From positions 2,741,613 through 2,805,612 of the forward strand of contig NC_013790.1 in the NCBI RefSeq assembly GCF_000024185.1: a stretch of DNA of 64,000 nucleotides, given 5' to 3'. This stretch comes from Methanobrevibacter ruminantium M1. GTDB lineage: Archaea; Methanobacteriota; Methanobacteria; Methanobacteriales; Methanobacteriaceae. The notes under the pieces are model-generated. The model saw only the letters and a program-made list of their open reading frames with translations, ran no database searches and had not been told where the DNA came from. Shown one piece after another: positions 20,158 through 30,143 of the stretch (the first letter of the stretch is position 1; every line of letters starts with the position of its first letter). The position numbers and the translations under genes are program-made.

Positions 20158-21072
20158 ATGAGAAGTCTTTTATCAGTCTGTGATATAGAAGAAGAAGTAG
20201 AAACAATACTCAATATTGCAAGTGACTTTAAGGCAGGCAAAATCGAAGAAAAGCCCCTTAAGGACCAAAAGCTAGCAATGATCTTTCAAAAGTCCTCTAC
20301 AAGAACAAGAGTCTCTTTTGAAGTTGGAATGTATGAATTAGGTGGAACTGCACTGTTCTTATCTACAAATGATATCCAATTAGGCAGAGGAGAGCCTATT
20401 AAGGACACCGCTAAAGTCTTAAGCAGATTTGTAGATGTAATAATGATTAGGGCAATCGAACATGACGATGTCATAGAGCTCGAGAGAGAGTCAGACGTTC
20501 CAATTATAAACGGCCTTACCAATCTTGAGCACCCATGCCAAGCATTGGCAGATATGCTCACCGTAAAGGAGCATAAGGGTGGATTCGATGGAAAATTCGT
20601 TTATGTAGGTGACGGAAACAATGTCTGTAACTCACTACTGCTTATCTGCGGATGTTTAGGAATGGATATGGCTATAGCATGCCCTGATGAATATAGGCCT
20701 AATGAAGAAATTACCAAAAAGGCTAAAGAATATGCTAAAGCTAACAATTCCACAATAACAATCACATCAGATATAGAAGAAGCAGTAAGCGGCGCAGATG
20801 TAATCTATACTGACGTATGGGTAAGCATGGGAGATGAAGAGGAATCTGAAAAAAGAAGAGCAGACTTTAAGGACTACCAAGTAAATCAAAATCTTATTGA
20901 TATGGCTGATGATGATGTCATATTCATGCACTGCTTGCCTGCAATAAGAGGAGAAGAGGTTAGCGCTGAAGTGATTGACGGACCTCATTCTGTTGTCTAC
21001 GATCAGGCTGAAAACAGAATGCATGCTCAAAAGGCTGTTTTATATTACTTCTTAAAAGAATTGTATAAATAA
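20158..21072 (+). CDS. argF: Ornithine carbamoyltransferase
   Basis: 304 residues. It makes citrulline from ornithine and carbamoyl phosphate in arginine biosynthesis. The carbamoyl-phosphate loop is SSTRTRVSFEVGM, followed by HPCQALADM. The ornithine-specific Cys-containing loop is HCLPAIRGEEVS, and TDVWVSMGDEEE matches the SMG motif that separates ornithine from aspartate carbamoyltransferases. The ATG is preceded by GGGGAAA. It stands alone and is not next to other arg genes in this window; argS lies 1.7 kb downstream on the other strand. Confidence 0.96.
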   Translation: MRSLLSVCDIEEEVETILNIASDFKAGKIEEKPLKDQKLAMIFQKSSTRTRVSFEVGMYELGGTALFLSTNDIQLGRGEPIKDTAKVLSRFVDVIMIRAIEHDDVIELERESDVPIINGLTNLEHPCQALADMLTVKEHKGGFDGKFVYVGDGNNVCNSLLLICGCLGMDMAIACPDEYRPNEEITKKAKEYAKANNSTITITSDIEEAVSGADVIYTDVWVSMGDEEESEKRRADFKDYQVNQNLIDMADDDVIFMHCLPAIRGEEVSAEVIDGPHSVVYDQAENRMHAQKAVLYYFLKELYK

Positions 21073-21273
21073 ACTGTTAAAGAACTAAAAAAAGACTTAT
21101 AAAAATTATATAATAAGTTGTTAAAAAGCTTTTAAAAAGTAAAATCAAATAGAATTATCTTAAAACAGATGAAAAGACTAAATTATTACCCTCATCAATT
21201 ATTAATCGATTATAAAAAATAAAATTTATCAATTCATAAAAAAAAATAGTATTTAGGTAAAAAAGGTGGGAAA

Positions 21274-22257
21274 ATGGAATTTAACGACCCTGCATTGGAG
21301 CATTTGGTAAACAAGATCACAGTTGCGCTGAACGAGAACAATAAGGAAGATGCAGCACATTATATGGACATTATCATAGATAAGTACCCTGAAGTTGCAA
21401 ATATTTTAATGAACTCTATCGAGTTTCAAAACATAATGGCTCAAAACGAAGATGTTGAAGGTGAAGAAGCATCAGATGACTTTGCAATCCAGCCCGGAAG
21501 TGCTATGGAACTTGATGAAGAGAAAATCATAAATGACATGAATGCAATGCTTGATATAGAGCCAACCACAGCTCAAGAATACATTCAAAAGGGTACAGTA
21601 TTAACAGTTACCGAAGAATATGAAAAGGCATTGGAATGCTTTGACAAGGCTTTAGAGTTGGACGAAAACAATCTTTCAGCACTGATATCAAAGGGAAACA
21701 CCCTAGAGCTTATGGAAAAATTCGATGATGCCTCAAAGGTATATGATGATGTTATGAACACTGAAGTGGAAGAGGTCTATGACCTTATGAGCAAAGGATA
21801 TATCTTTGAAGGCCACCAAAGATACAATGACGCCTTAAAAACATATGACAAGGCTCTTCAAAAGGAAAGATATAACGCTAACATTCTATTTTTAAAGGGA
21901 AGCTGTCTAATCAAGCTTGAACAGTACCAAAAGGCAATCGACAGCCTTGAGGAAGCTATAGAAAGGTATAGCGAAAACCCATATGAAACCATATTCGAGC
22001 TTGAAAACGCATACCACAACAAAGGAGTCTCATTGCATGCAATCGGTGAAGATGACGACGCTCTTGAAGCATTCAGCCTTGCATTGGGATTAAACCCAGA
22101 ATACTACTACTCCTACTATGAAATAGGCATAATCCAAGAGGACAGAGAAAAGTATGACAGCGCTTTAAAGAACTATAATAAATTCTTAGAATATGACAAT
22201 ACCGACTCTGAAGTTGTAGAGGCTAAAGAAAGAGTAGAAGAATTGTTAAAAGAATAA
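21274..22257 (+). CDS. Tetratricopeptide repeat protein
   Basis: 327 residues. An acidic N-terminal helical region (1-100) is followed by about six TPR units from residue ~100 to the end, seen as repeated patterns such as YEKALECFDKALELDENNLSA, YNDALKTYDKALQKERYNA and DDALEAFSLALGLNPEYYYS. It is cytoplasmic, with no signal peptide. The start has GGTGGGAAAA before the ATG. TPR proteins mediate protein-protein contacts; partners cannot be told from the sequence. Such genes are abundant in Methanobacteriales. Confidence 0.85.
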   Translation: MEFNDPALEHLVNKITVALNENNKEDAAHYMDIIIDKYPEVANILMNSIEFQNIMAQNEDVEGEEASDDFAIQPGSAMELDEEKIINDMNAMLDIEPTTAQEYIQKGTVLTVTEEYEKALECFDKALELDENNLSALISKGNTLELMEKFDDASKVYDDVMNTEVEEVYDLMSKGYIFEGHQRYNDALKTYDKALQKERYNANILFLKGSCLIKLEQYQKAIDSLEEAIERYSENPYETIFELENAYHNKGVSLHAIGEDDDALEAFSLALGLNPEYYYSYYEIGIIQEDREKYDSALKNYNKFLEYDNTDSEVVEAKERVEELLKE

Positions 22258-22440
22258 ATAAATAAATTAAAATTATTATAAAGTATTTTAAATATTTTAT
22301 AATAATTATTTTTTTATGAAAAAATAAATAGTTCGTTATAAATGAAACTTTAATATTAGATTTTTGAAGAAAATAGCAATATCTGGAAATTTATTTTTCA
22401 TTCAAAAAAAAAATTCGTTTTTATATAACCCTTATAAATG

Positions 22441-22508
22441 TGTTCGCAATTTGCGAACAATCCTTTATATATACATGTTCGCAATTTGCGAACAAAGATT
22501 TATATATA
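22441..22508 (+). promoter_or_regulatory. Twin palindromic operators, each followed by a TATA box
   Basis: The 19-bp inverted repeat TGTTCGCAATTTGCGAACA occurs twice, at 22441-22459 and 22476-22494, 35 bp apart. Each copy is followed within a few bases by TTTATATATA (22463-22472 and about 22499-22508), the layout of an archaeal promoter under repressor control. No gene follows on the plus strand before the convergent argS end. The TTCG...CGAA arms recall sites reported for methanogen V4R regulators (MsvR), but the spacing here is 7 and I do not claim identity. Confidence 0.6.
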
Positions 22509-22638
22509 AGATTTAAAAATTTGCAATAAAACAAAATATAAATAACTAATTTTAAAAAAGCACATATTAAGGCATTAAAAAAAGCAATAATTTAATCAAA
22601 TAAGAATTAAAAAAAGTGTTAAAAAATGAAAAAATAGT

Positions 22639-22657
22639 GGAGAGATTTCCTCTCCTT
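22639..22657 (-). terminator. Hairpin downstream of argS
   Basis: Stem GGAGAG / CTCTCC with loop ATTTC. Read on the minus strand it is followed by the T-rich ACTATTTTTTCATTTTTT, suiting termination of argS transcripts. Confidence 0.6.
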
Positions 22658-22711
22658 AAAAAAAGTTGAATTCCCTTCTAAACGAAGATAAAACCAAATA
22701 ATAAATAAACA

Positions 22712-22754
22712 TTTTGATCAAACTTTTGCGAGCCGAAGGCTCGGAAAAGTTTGG
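22712..22754 (-). terminator. Dispersed palindromic element after argS
   Basis: TTTTGATCAAAC then CTTTTGCGAGCC GAA GGCTCGGAAAAGTTTG, a long near-perfect hairpin (core 22729-22743), ending at the argS stop codon. It is the best-preserved copy of the family in the window. Confidence 0.7.
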
Positions 22755-24476
22755 CTACATCATATCAGGCGCACTCACACCTAAAAGGTCAAGAGCATTC
22801 CTAAGAGTGATTCTAGACTTTTCAACCAAAAGAAGCCTTGCATTTTCCACATCAGAGCCAATTACCTGCTCTGCCTTATAGAACCTATTGAATGCGCTAG
22901 CCAAGTCCTGACAGTATTGAGCAATAGGATGGACCCTTCTAATCTTAGCAGAGTCTTCCACAAGACTTGGGAATTTTGCAATCAACTTAACAAGCTCCTT
23001 CTCGTTTTCATCCAAGGACCAAGTATCCTCAACAGTCAAGTCAGCTAAATCAATGCCCTTTTCCTCTTGAGCCTTCTTAAGCAATTTGCATGCTCTTGCA
23101 TGGGCATATTGAATTGAAGCGCATCCTCTCTCAAAGCTTAAGGCCTCATCCCACTTGAATGTTATGTGCTTTTCAGGAGAGAGCCTTGCAATGTAATATC
23201 TGATTGCGCCGATACCAATCTCTTCAGCAATCTTATCGATAGTTTCCTTATCAAGGTCCGGTCTGCGAGAAATAATCTCTTCAGTTGCCCTTCTAACAGC
23301 CTCATCCATAAGCTCATCCACAGAGATGAAGACTCCTCTTCTTGTGGACATGGAACCTTCAGGCAAGGTAATGAACTCATAGAAAATGACTTCAATCTTA
23401 TCGCTGTTTGGCTCGATTTCCTCAAGAATCTCAAGTGCAAGCTCCACCTGCCTTGCTGCAAGCTTATGGTCAGAGCCGAATATGTCAATGATCTTGTCAC
23501 AGTTTTTAGACTTATAAATGTGATAAGCAATGTCCCTTGTAGAGTAAAGGGAAGTTCCATCTGCCCTTCTAAGGACTAGCTCCTTAGGAATGTCGAATTC
23601 GCTTAAGTCAAGGTATAAAACCTCTTCCTGCCTTGCATATCCAATGTCATAAAGCTCTTGGGTAAGGTTGTCTACAATGCCAGTTCTAACGAACTGTCCT
23701 TCCCATACAAAGGCGTCATGCTTTACATTCATTCTCTTCAAGGTTTCCTTTACACCTTCAAGGCAGCTGTTGACAGCATATTCAAACTTCTCATCAAGCT
23801 CGCTTGGACCGCCTTCATATTTGCGGATAGTTGCATCAACGCCATCGTTCAAGCTTTCATCTTCCTTAATCATTTGGTTTACCTTGAAGTAAAGCTCTCC
23901 CACCTTGTGGTCAATCTTGGAAGCTGGCTGGTCCTCAAGCTTCAATCCAAGCTCTTCCATACCATATACAATCATGGCCAACTGCCTTCCCATATCATTG
24001 ACATAATATTGGGTATCCACATTATATCCTGCCTTTGTAAGCAATCTCCTTAATGAATCTCCGATTACAGAGTTTCTGATATGACCAATATGCAACGGAC
24101 CGTTAGGGTTTGCAGAGGTGTGTTCCAATATGATCTTCTCATCTACTGCAGCCAATTGACCATAATCCTCATCAACAGAGTCCAATAGCTGCTTTGCAAA
24201 GATGTCATGATTAATGAAGAAGTTTACATAAGGACCTGTAGCTTCCACCCTTTCAAAAATCTCTGGAAGCTCGATTTTTTCAACCACTTCAGGAGCAATT
24301 AAATTAGGAGCCTTGCGAAGCAATTTAGCTAATTGGAATGAAATTGTACTTGCCAAATCACCTAATTCAGGATTAGGAGGAAACTCCAATTTAATTTCCT
24401 CATCAAATTCACAGTCAAACTGGTCGACTGCCTTTCTTAAAGCCTCTTCAGCTTCAGTCTTTATTTTAAAATACAT
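22755..24476 (-). CDS. argS: Arginyl-tRNA synthetase
   Basis: 573 residues, class I aminoacyl-tRNA synthetase. The Add-1 domain that recognises the D-loop is at residues 1-110. The HIGH motif is TSANPNGPLHIGHIRNSVIG. The KMSKS equivalent is degenerate, SMSTRRG, as is usual for ArgRS. The DALR anticodon-binding domain ends in ALDLLGVSAPDMM. Length is normal. It is followed directly by the palindromic element and a second hairpin, and convergent with the TPR gene. Confidence 0.97.
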   Translation of the reverse strand: MYFKIKTEAEEALRKAVDQFDCEFDEEIKLEFPPNPELGDLASTISFQLAKLLRKAPNLIAPEVVEKIELPEIFERVEATGPYVNFFINHDIFAKQLLDSVDEDYGQLAAVDEKIILEHTSANPNGPLHIGHIRNSVIGDSLRRLLTKAGYNVDTQYYVNDMGRQLAMIVYGMEELGLKLEDQPASKIDHKVGELYFKVNQMIKEDESLNDGVDATIRKYEGGPSELDEKFEYAVNSCLEGVKETLKRMNVKHDAFVWEGQFVRTGIVDNLTQELYDIGYARQEEVLYLDLSEFDIPKELVLRRADGTSLYSTRDIAYHIYKSKNCDKIIDIFGSDHKLAARQVELALEILEEIEPNSDKIEVIFYEFITLPEGSMSTRRGVFISVDELMDEAVRRATEEIISRRPDLDKETIDKIAEEIGIGAIRYYIARLSPEKHITFKWDEALSFERGCASIQYAHARACKLLKKAQEEKGIDLADLTVEDTWSLDENEKELVKLIAKFPSLVEDSAKIRRVHPIAQYCQDLASAFNRFYKAEQVIGSDVENARLLLVEKSRITLRNALDLLGVSAPDMM

Positions 24477-24753
24477 CTAAACACCAAACATTTAATAAAT
24501 ATTATAAATTAGTCAGCATTAAAAAATGCAATACAAATACTGCTTTTAAACAATATGCTAAAAATGCAATATAAAAGTAAGTTTCTAGCAATTCAAATAA
24601 GAATAAATTTCATTTTAAAATAAGCATCAAAAAACAATTTCTTGAAAAAAATTTTAATTAAAATAATTAAAATAACGACTAATTAAACCAACAGTTAATT
24701 TAAAAAACATCATTTTAATTATTTATAAAATTAAAATAAACAAAGAATATTAA

Positions 24754-25167
24754 TTAAAGACCTTTAACCCATAAAGTGATATATCCTATTTTAGGAATTA
24801 CCAATGGTTGGCCATTAATTGTAATGACTCTATCTGTAATCTGCTCTGGAGTCACCCAATAAGGGTCCGATTTATTGTTATTATCTCCCTTTATCTCAAA
24901 GCAGGTAGTTCCATTGATCTCTGCAGTGTTTATAACCCTATGGATAACTGGGCTGTCATACCAAGCGGCATTATAAACAACTATATCCCCTACTTGAACA
25001 TCGTGAGGGTCGAATTCATGTATTCCAAATAAATTAGCTTTTTGAAGTACTACAATATCTCCTCTATACATAACAGGTTCCATACTACCTGAGACAACTA
25101 CATTTAAGTGTTGTGCGGCAATAAGAACAATTATGATAAGGATGAGATAAATAGCAATTTCTTTCAT
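24754..25167 (-). CDS. Signal peptidase I, archaeal type
   Basis: 137 residues, short as in archaea. An N-terminal membrane helix (EIAIYLILIIIVLIAAQHL) is followed by the catalytic Ser in VSGSMEPVMYRGD and, in place of the bacterial Lys, a His in VIHRVI. The box DNNNKSDPYWVTPEQI matches the conserved GDNN segment. It cleaves Sec signal peptides at the outer face of the membrane and so would process exported proteins such as the giant adhesin. I start at ATG 25167 (MKEIAIYL) with GGAAAT upstream; a GTG at 25188 is the alternative. Confidence 0.9.
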   Translation of the reverse strand: MKEIAIYLILIIIVLIAAQHLNVVVSGSMEPVMYRGDIVVLQKANLFGIHEFDPHDVQVGDIVVYNAAWYDSPVIHRVINTAEINGTTCFEIKGDNNNKSDPYWVTPEQITDRVITINGQPLVIPKIGYITLWVKGL

Positions 25168-25188
25168 ATCTATTTCCAAAAATAACAC

Positions 25189-25625
25189 CTTACTTATTCT
25201 TAAATATTAAAATAAACATTAATTATTAAATAAATTATTAAATAAAATTCAAATAGCTTATCATCTTATTGAAAAACTTATTGAAAAAAATTCAAATAGC
25301 TTATCATCTTATTGAATAACTTATTGAAATAAATTATTTAAAAATTATATAAATTGAATGATCAGTATCAAAAATATTGAAAAAACAATCAATATATAAT
25401 ATAAATATTATCTTTGATAAGATATTTAAATTTAATCTTCAAGCTTTTTGGCCTTCGGCCAAAAACCTTGACCAAAAATTTTTTTTATACCTGTTGTCAA
25501 CTAGACTAAAAAGAGGGTTATGTATAAACTGAAAAAGTCTATGTATAACTAGAGAGTATGTAAAAGATAAAAAAGAATGAATAAAAAAGAGTTAATAAAA
25601 ATAATGAAAAATTAAGGGGATGGAA
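25189..25625. other. Spacer with direct repeat and palindromic element
   Basis: Between signal peptidase and ilvD. A ~42-bp direct repeat (ATTCAAATAGCTTATCATC with flanks) lies at about 25247-25330. A palindromic element at 25440-25487 reads on the plus strand AAGCTTTTTGGCC TTC GGCCAAAAACCTTGACC followed by a T run. Unlike the other copies, it is not at the 3' end of a plus-strand gene. I see no gene. Confidence 0.6.
25440..25487 (+). repeat. Dispersed palindromic element, orphan copy
   Basis: Stem TTTTTGGCC / GGCCAAAAA with TTC loop, then CCTTGACCAAAAATTTTTTTT. It matches the uppP copy almost base for base but has no upstream gene on its strand, so it could be mobile-like or the end of an unrecognised transcript. 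Confidence 0.7.
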
Positions 25626-27281
25626 CTATCTTAAGATAGCTCCTTCGTCTGCTGAGGATACGGAACGTCTGTAGATGTTAAGCCATCCTTTTACCTTCTT
25701 TTCTGGTAGGTCGGCTTTCTCTATTCTTTCTTTGATTTCCTCATCAGATAGCTCTACGCTTAAATTTCCATTTGCTATGTCTATTTCAATTATGTCTCCG
25801 TCCTTAAGGGCTGCAATAGGACCTCCGCTCATTGCTTCAGGAGATACGTGGCCTATGCAAGGGCCTCTTGTTCCACCTGAAAAGCGTCCGTCTGTGATTA
25901 GTCCTACATTCTTTATTCCCATTCCCATAATTGCTGAGGTAGGGTTAAGCATCTCCCTCATTCCAGGGCCTCCCTTAGGTCCTTCGCATCTTATTACAAG
26001 GATGTCTCCTTCCTTAAGCTGATGGTCGAATATTGCTTCCACAGCTTCCTCTTCGCTGTTGTAGACCTTAGCCGGTCCCTTAAGATGCATAAGATCCTCT
26101 GGAACTGCTGCAGACTTTACGATTGAGCCGTTAGGAGCAAGGTTTCCCTTGAGTACAGTAAGTCCGCCTGCTTCGTGGATTGGGTCGTCTAAAGTGTGTA
26201 TAACGCCATTTCCTGTGACACTTGCATCCTTTAGGTTTTCTTCTAGGGTTTTTCCTGTACAGGTCATGACTGAAGTGTCTAATTTAGAGGAGATTGTCTT
26301 TAAGACAGCTGGGATTCCTCCGTCGTTATGGAGGTCTGCCATAGTGTCCTGGCCAGCTGGAGATAGAAGTGCAATATGTGCAACCTTATCGCTTATCTGG
26401 TCAAATAGGTCCAAATCTGCATGGACTCCCTTCTCCTCCAATTCATATGCGATGGCTGGAATATGCAGTGCAGTGTTGCTGCTTCCTCCAAGGGCCATGT
26501 CCATTGCAATTGCATTCTCAAAGGCTTCCTGTGTCATGATCTGGGATGGCCTTAAGTCTTCCTTTACCATTTCAACAATTCTCTTTCCTGTTTCTATTGC
26601 CAATTTCTTCTTTTCCTCTGAGAGGGCGAGTGTTGTTGCACAGTATGGAAGGCTCATTCCAAGGGTTTCGGTAATGCAGGCCATGGTGTTTGCTGTAAAT
26701 AGGCCTGAACAGCTTCCAGCACCTGAGCAGGCACAGGATTCCAATTCAAAAAGCTCATCTTCAGTGATTTTTCCTGATGAGAGTTCGCCGACAGCCTCAA
26801 ACACAGTTATTAGGTCTGCATTCTTTCCTTTGTAAGTGCTTGGAGCCATAGGACCTCCTGTTAGGAATATTGATGGAATGTCAAGCCTTGCAGCTGCCAT
26901 AAGCATTCCTGGAACTACCTTGTCACAGCTAGGCATGAGGACAAGTCCGTCAAAGCAATGACCCATGGTCATGCTCTCGACAGTGCTTACAACGATTTCC
27001 CTTGAGGCAAGTGAGTATTTCATTCCGTCATGGTTCATGGCGATTCCGTCACAGATGGCCATGGTGTCAAATTCAAATGGAATAGCTCCAGCTTCTCTTA
27101 TTCCTTCCTTTACATAGTCGACAAGTTCCCTAAGGTGAATATGACCAGGTACGATGTCTGTATAGCTGTTTGCTATTCCGATGAATGGCTTGTCAAAATC
27201 ATTATCATTAAGTCCGCAAGCACGAAGAAGTGATCTGTGAGGTGCTCTTTGAACTCCTTTTTTTATATTATCGCTATTCAT
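25626..27281 (-). CDS. ilvD: Dihydroxy-acid dehydratase
   Basis: 551 residues, iron-sulfur dehydratase converting dihydroxy acids to 2-keto acids, the step before IlvE. Cluster ligands are seen in [10 protein letters not shown] and [18 protein letters not shown]. The C-terminal region [21 protein letters not shown] is diagnostic, as is GHVSPEA. Full length compared with the family (about 550-560). It is apart from the ilvB-ilvN-ilvC group but in the same direction and has its own upstream region. Confidence 0.96.
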   Translation of the reverse strand: MNSDNIKKGVQRAPHRSLLRACGLNDNDFDKPFIGIANSYTDIVPGHIHLRELVDYVKEGIREAGAIPFEFDTMAICDGIAMNHDGMKYSLASREIVVSTVESMTMGHCFDGLVLMPSCDKVVPGMLMAAARLDIPSIFLTGGPMAPSTYKGKNADLITVFEAVGELSSGKITEDELFELESCACSGAGSCSGLFTANTMACITETLGMSLPYCATTLALSEEKKKLAIETGKRIVEMVKEDLRPSQIMTQEAFENAIAMDMALGGSSNTALHIPAIAYELEEKGVHADLDLFDQISDKVAHIALLSPAGQDTMADLHNDGGIPAVLKTISSKLDTSVMTCTGKTLEENLKDASVTGNGVIHTLDDPIHEAGGLTVLKGNLAPNGSIVKSAAVPEDLMHLKGPAKVYNSEEEAVEAIFDHQLKEGDILVIRCEGPKGGPGMREMLNPTSAIMGMGIKNVGLITDGRFSGGTRGPCIGHVSPEAMSGGPIAALKDGDIIEIDIANGNLSVELSDEEIKERIEKADLPEKKVKGWLNIYRRSVSSADEGAILR

Positions 27282-27553
27282 AATATCATTCCAATTTGTT
27301 AATTATAAGAATAATTTGATTTCGAATATTTATTCTCCTTACAATAATTTTAGTAAGTAATGTTTATTAAAGTTATAATTTTTATTGAAAAATAGATTGG
27401 AAAAAGAACGATTGATGTAATGAAAAAGTAAAAATAGACAAGAAGAAATGATTGAATTAATGAAAAAGTAAAAAGAGATTAAAATAAGAATTAAATGAAA
27501 AATTAAAAAATAATAAATTAATATTAAATAGGATCCAGTTATTATAAAAAGAC

Positions 27554-27877
27554 CTAATCTGATTTAATCATGGTTAAGACCATTTTATACGGCATGTTAA
27601 CTGCTTGCAAGGCATGTGGGACATTAGCAGGCATGATTATCATTTCGCCTTTTTTGACTGTATGAGGCTCACCTGCAAGGGTGATTTCAGCTTCTCCATC
27701 CACTATTTGAACCATGGCATCAAAAGGAGCGCTATGTTCGCTTAATCCTTGGCCTTGGTCAAATGCAAATAGGGTTACAGTTCCAAGCTCTTTTTTTATA
27801 ATTTCCATGCTTACAACAGAGTCTTTTTGATATTGAATCATATCTTCTACATTTATTGGAGTTCCTTTAATATCCAT
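27554..27877 (-). CDS. Cupin-domain protein
   Basis: 107 residues forming one small beta-barrel cupin. Motif 1 is represented by GQGLSEHSAPFDAMVQIVDGEAEI and motif 2 by MIIMPANVPHALQAVN, which keep two likely metal-binding His and a Glu/Asp. A strong AAGGAGATAT site precedes the ATG. Similar single-domain cupins are common in methanogens next to redox genes. Here hcp lies 590 bp downstream in the same direction, which hints at a stress-related role but does not prove one. Substrate unknown. Confidence 0.85.
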   Translation of the reverse strand: MDIKGTPINVEDMIQYQKDSVVSMEIIKKELGTVTLFAFDQGQGLSEHSAPFDAMVQIVDGEAEITLAGEPHTVKKGEMIIMPANVPHALQAVNMPYKMVLTMIKSD

Positions 27878-28464
27878 AGAAATATCTCCTTAAAAATAAT
27901 TTAAATTAATCAATAAAAATGATCTAGAAAATCTAGAAAAAATATCTAGGAAAATAATCTAGAAAGAAGATTTAGAAAAATATCGGGAAAAAATGAGAAA
28001 ACAATATACAAGAAATAAAAAATAGCAAGTGACAAATCTAAGTTTTAAGATTTAAGTACCAGAATAACAGGCAATTAACTTTAAAATTTTAATAGAAGTA
28101 TTAATGGAAGTTTTAAAAAAGGGGGTGAACTAATATTATTCAAATGCGAAACCCATTAAACCAGCAAAAAATCCTAAAACCTAAATTGTAATTATATTTT
28201 TATAACTCATATGTAATTAAGTTAACTATTTTTTTCCGATAATTTTATAAAAATTTAATGATTTCGCCATATGATGAATCAATAATTGAAAATATCTTGA
28301 CTTCATCATAGACTCAACATTAATTTAATTATTCAATGACTCATCATTTTATGACTCATCATCAATAAATATTCAATGACTTATCACTTATTCGTCATCA
28401 AATATATAAAAATATATATCTATTTTCTTATTATTAATTATTTGCATATAAGTAATACTGCAAA
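27878..28464. other. Gene-free spacer between hcp and the cupin gene
   Basis: It contains TCTAGAAAA-type degenerate repeats at 27920-27990, similar to those at 6110-6230, and GACTCATCA/TTCAATGACT repeats at about 28290-28395. A short minus-strand frame near 28140-28180 reads like the end of a hydrophobic protein (GFFAGLMGFAFE) but lacks a beginning, so it is left uncalled. Confidence 0.45.
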
Positions 28465-29763
28465 TTAACCCATAACCTTTTTAATGTCCTCCTTAGGGGT
28501 TGATATTGGAGTGAGATTGAAGTTTTCAACCAAAACATTCAATATGTCATCATTTGCCCATGCAGGAAGAACCGGTCCTATGAACATGTCAGTCTTTCCA
28601 AGATATAGCAATGTCCAAAGGATTGCAGCAGCCTTCTGTTCCATCCAGCTTAAGACAATTGTTAAAGGCAAGTCATTAAGCTCCATCTCAAAGAGCTCGC
28701 ATAATGCTACTGCAAGCTCGATTGCTACAATTGCATCATTACACTGGCCTAAGTCCAATAATCTAGGAATTCCTTCAATGTCTCCCAATTCAAGATTGTT
28801 GAAGCGGAACTTATTGCAAGCTAAGGTCAATACTATGCAGTCTTCTGGAACATTCTCTACAAACTCTCTGTAATAGCTCATTCTTGGGTTTGGACTGTCA
28901 CATCCTGCTACAAGGAAGAATCTTTTTATCTTGCCCTCAAGTACCAATTCCTTGATTTTAGGTGCAAGGGACAGTATTGTGCTTAATCCGAAACCTGTGC
29001 TAATGGTGGAGAGCTCTTCCGCTTCAAGTCCTCCCAATTCGATTGCCTTGTCAATCAAAGGCTTGAAGTCATAATCCTCAATTACCTGTGCACCTGGAAT
29101 CTTTACTATGTCCATGGTGAATAATCTGTCAGCATAAGCGTCTTTAGGAGGCAATACGCAGTTGGTTGTTCCTAAGATGGCTACATTGTAATCAGCAAAG
29201 ACTTTCCTTTGGTCAATCCAGGAGCCTCCTAGCTGACCGGCAAGGGATTCGTATTTTGCAAGCTCAGGGTATCCGTGGGCAGGAAGCATTTCACTGTGGG
29301 TGTATACCTTTACGTCAGTCCCTTCGCACTGTTTTAAAAGCTCTTCCAATGCCTTTAGGTCGTGGCCGGTTACAAGTATTCCCGGTCCTTCTTGAGCCCC
29401 TACCTTTACTTCAGCTGGCACTGGCTCACCGAAGTTTTCAATGTGGGCTTCCTTAAGCATCTTCATAACCTTAAAGTTGGCTTCACCGGAATCAAGGGCC
29501 AATTGGACAAGGTCGCCGATATCAAAGTTGACATTGGTTAGGGTAGTGTATAGCCCTTTTGTAAGGAATTCGTCTACAGATTCGTCGCTTACTCCTAACT
29601 CCTTACAGTGATAATTGTAAGCTGATATTCCTTTCATTGAAAAGATCAAATTATCCTGAAGTCTTGCAACAGTTGCGTTCTTTCCGCAAACTCCTGCATT
29701 TGTACAAGCACTGCCTCTGGCAGTTTGGCTGCATTGATAACAAAACATGTTGAAATCACTCAT
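28465..29763 (-). CDS. hcp: Hybrid-cluster protein (hydroxylamine reductase)
   Basis: 432 residues, the short form lacking part of the N-terminal helical domain. The N-terminal Cys motif C-x2-C-x8-C-x5-C (residues 8, 11, 20, 26) binds a conventional cluster. Hybrid-cluster ligands occur in [25 protein letters not shown] and [10 protein letters not shown]. It is linked to nitrosative and oxidative stress; hydroxylamine or nitric oxide reduction is reported for homologues. It is divergent from a TrmB-family regulator, a natural candidate for its control. Confidence 0.94.
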   Translation of the reverse strand: MSDFNMFCYQCSQTARGSACTNAGVCGKNATVARLQDNLIFSMKGISAYNYHCKELGVSDESVDEFLTKGLYTTLTNVNFDIGDLVQLALDSGEANFKVMKMLKEAHIENFGEPVPAEVKVGAQEGPGILVTGHDLKALEELLKQCEGTDVKVYTHSEMLPAHGYPELAKYESLAGQLGGSWIDQRKVFADYNVAILGTTNCVLPPKDAYADRLFTMDIVKIPGAQVIEDYDFKPLIDKAIELGGLEAEELSTISTGFGLSTILSLAPKIKELVLEGKIKRFFLVAGCDSPNPRMSYYREFVENVPEDCIVLTLACNKFRFNNLELGDIEGIPRLLDLGQCNDAIVAIELAVALCELFEMELNDLPLTIVLSWMEQKAAAILWTLLYLGKTDMFIGPVLPAWANDDILNVLVENFNLTPISTPKEDIKKVMG

Positions 29764-30143
29764 TTAACACACATCCTTTTCTTTTTAATGGAATTTTATA
29801 AGAGATTCTTATCTATTGGTCAATTAAGACAATAAAAATTTCTATAAAATAACCCAGTTCTTTCAATTTTTCAAGAAAAGTAAATAGCATTATAATATCA
29901 ACATAGAATTATTAAAATTTAATAAAAAGGCCTAATTATAAGAATTATAATAATCTAAGCTTGTGATAAGCTTAAAACTATATGAAATATTTTTAATAAC
30001 TATTTAATTCCTATGTAATTAAAGATATTTTAGAATTTGTATATAAAGATTTTGTAACTAGTTAAGGGTGAAAAGTAACAAAATATTTTTATAAAACAAC
30101 TGAAATAATAGAATATAATTAGGACAATTTGGTTAGGGATTTT
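29764..30143. promoter_or_regulatory. Divergent hcp / trmB control region with imperfect inverted repeat
   Basis: The arms ATTTTGTAACT (30049-30059) and AGTAACAAAAT (30074-30084) form a 36-bp imperfect inverted repeat just downstream of the TATA-like GTATATAAAG (30039-30048). That places it over the expected trmB transcription start, as for an autorepressor site. The rest of the region is AT-rich. Confidence 0.4.

Larger units (their letters stand above)
22258..22711. other. Convergent spacer without coding frame
   Basis: Between the TPR gene and argS, which converge. Apart from the twin operators and a hairpin at 22639-22657, the sequence is AT-rich. From 22510 to 22711 no frame of any length with a ribosome binding site is present, so any transcript from the operators would be non-coding. 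Confidence 0.5.

Noticed and set aside
22441-22508. Insertion-sequence terminal repeats
   Set aside because: The two palindromes are only 35 bp apart with TATA boxes between and after them, and no transposase or target duplication is present.
28140-28180. Small hydrophobic gene ending GFFAGLMGFAFE
   Set aside because: An in-frame stop lies just upstream and no start or ribosome binding site exists, so at most it is a remnant.
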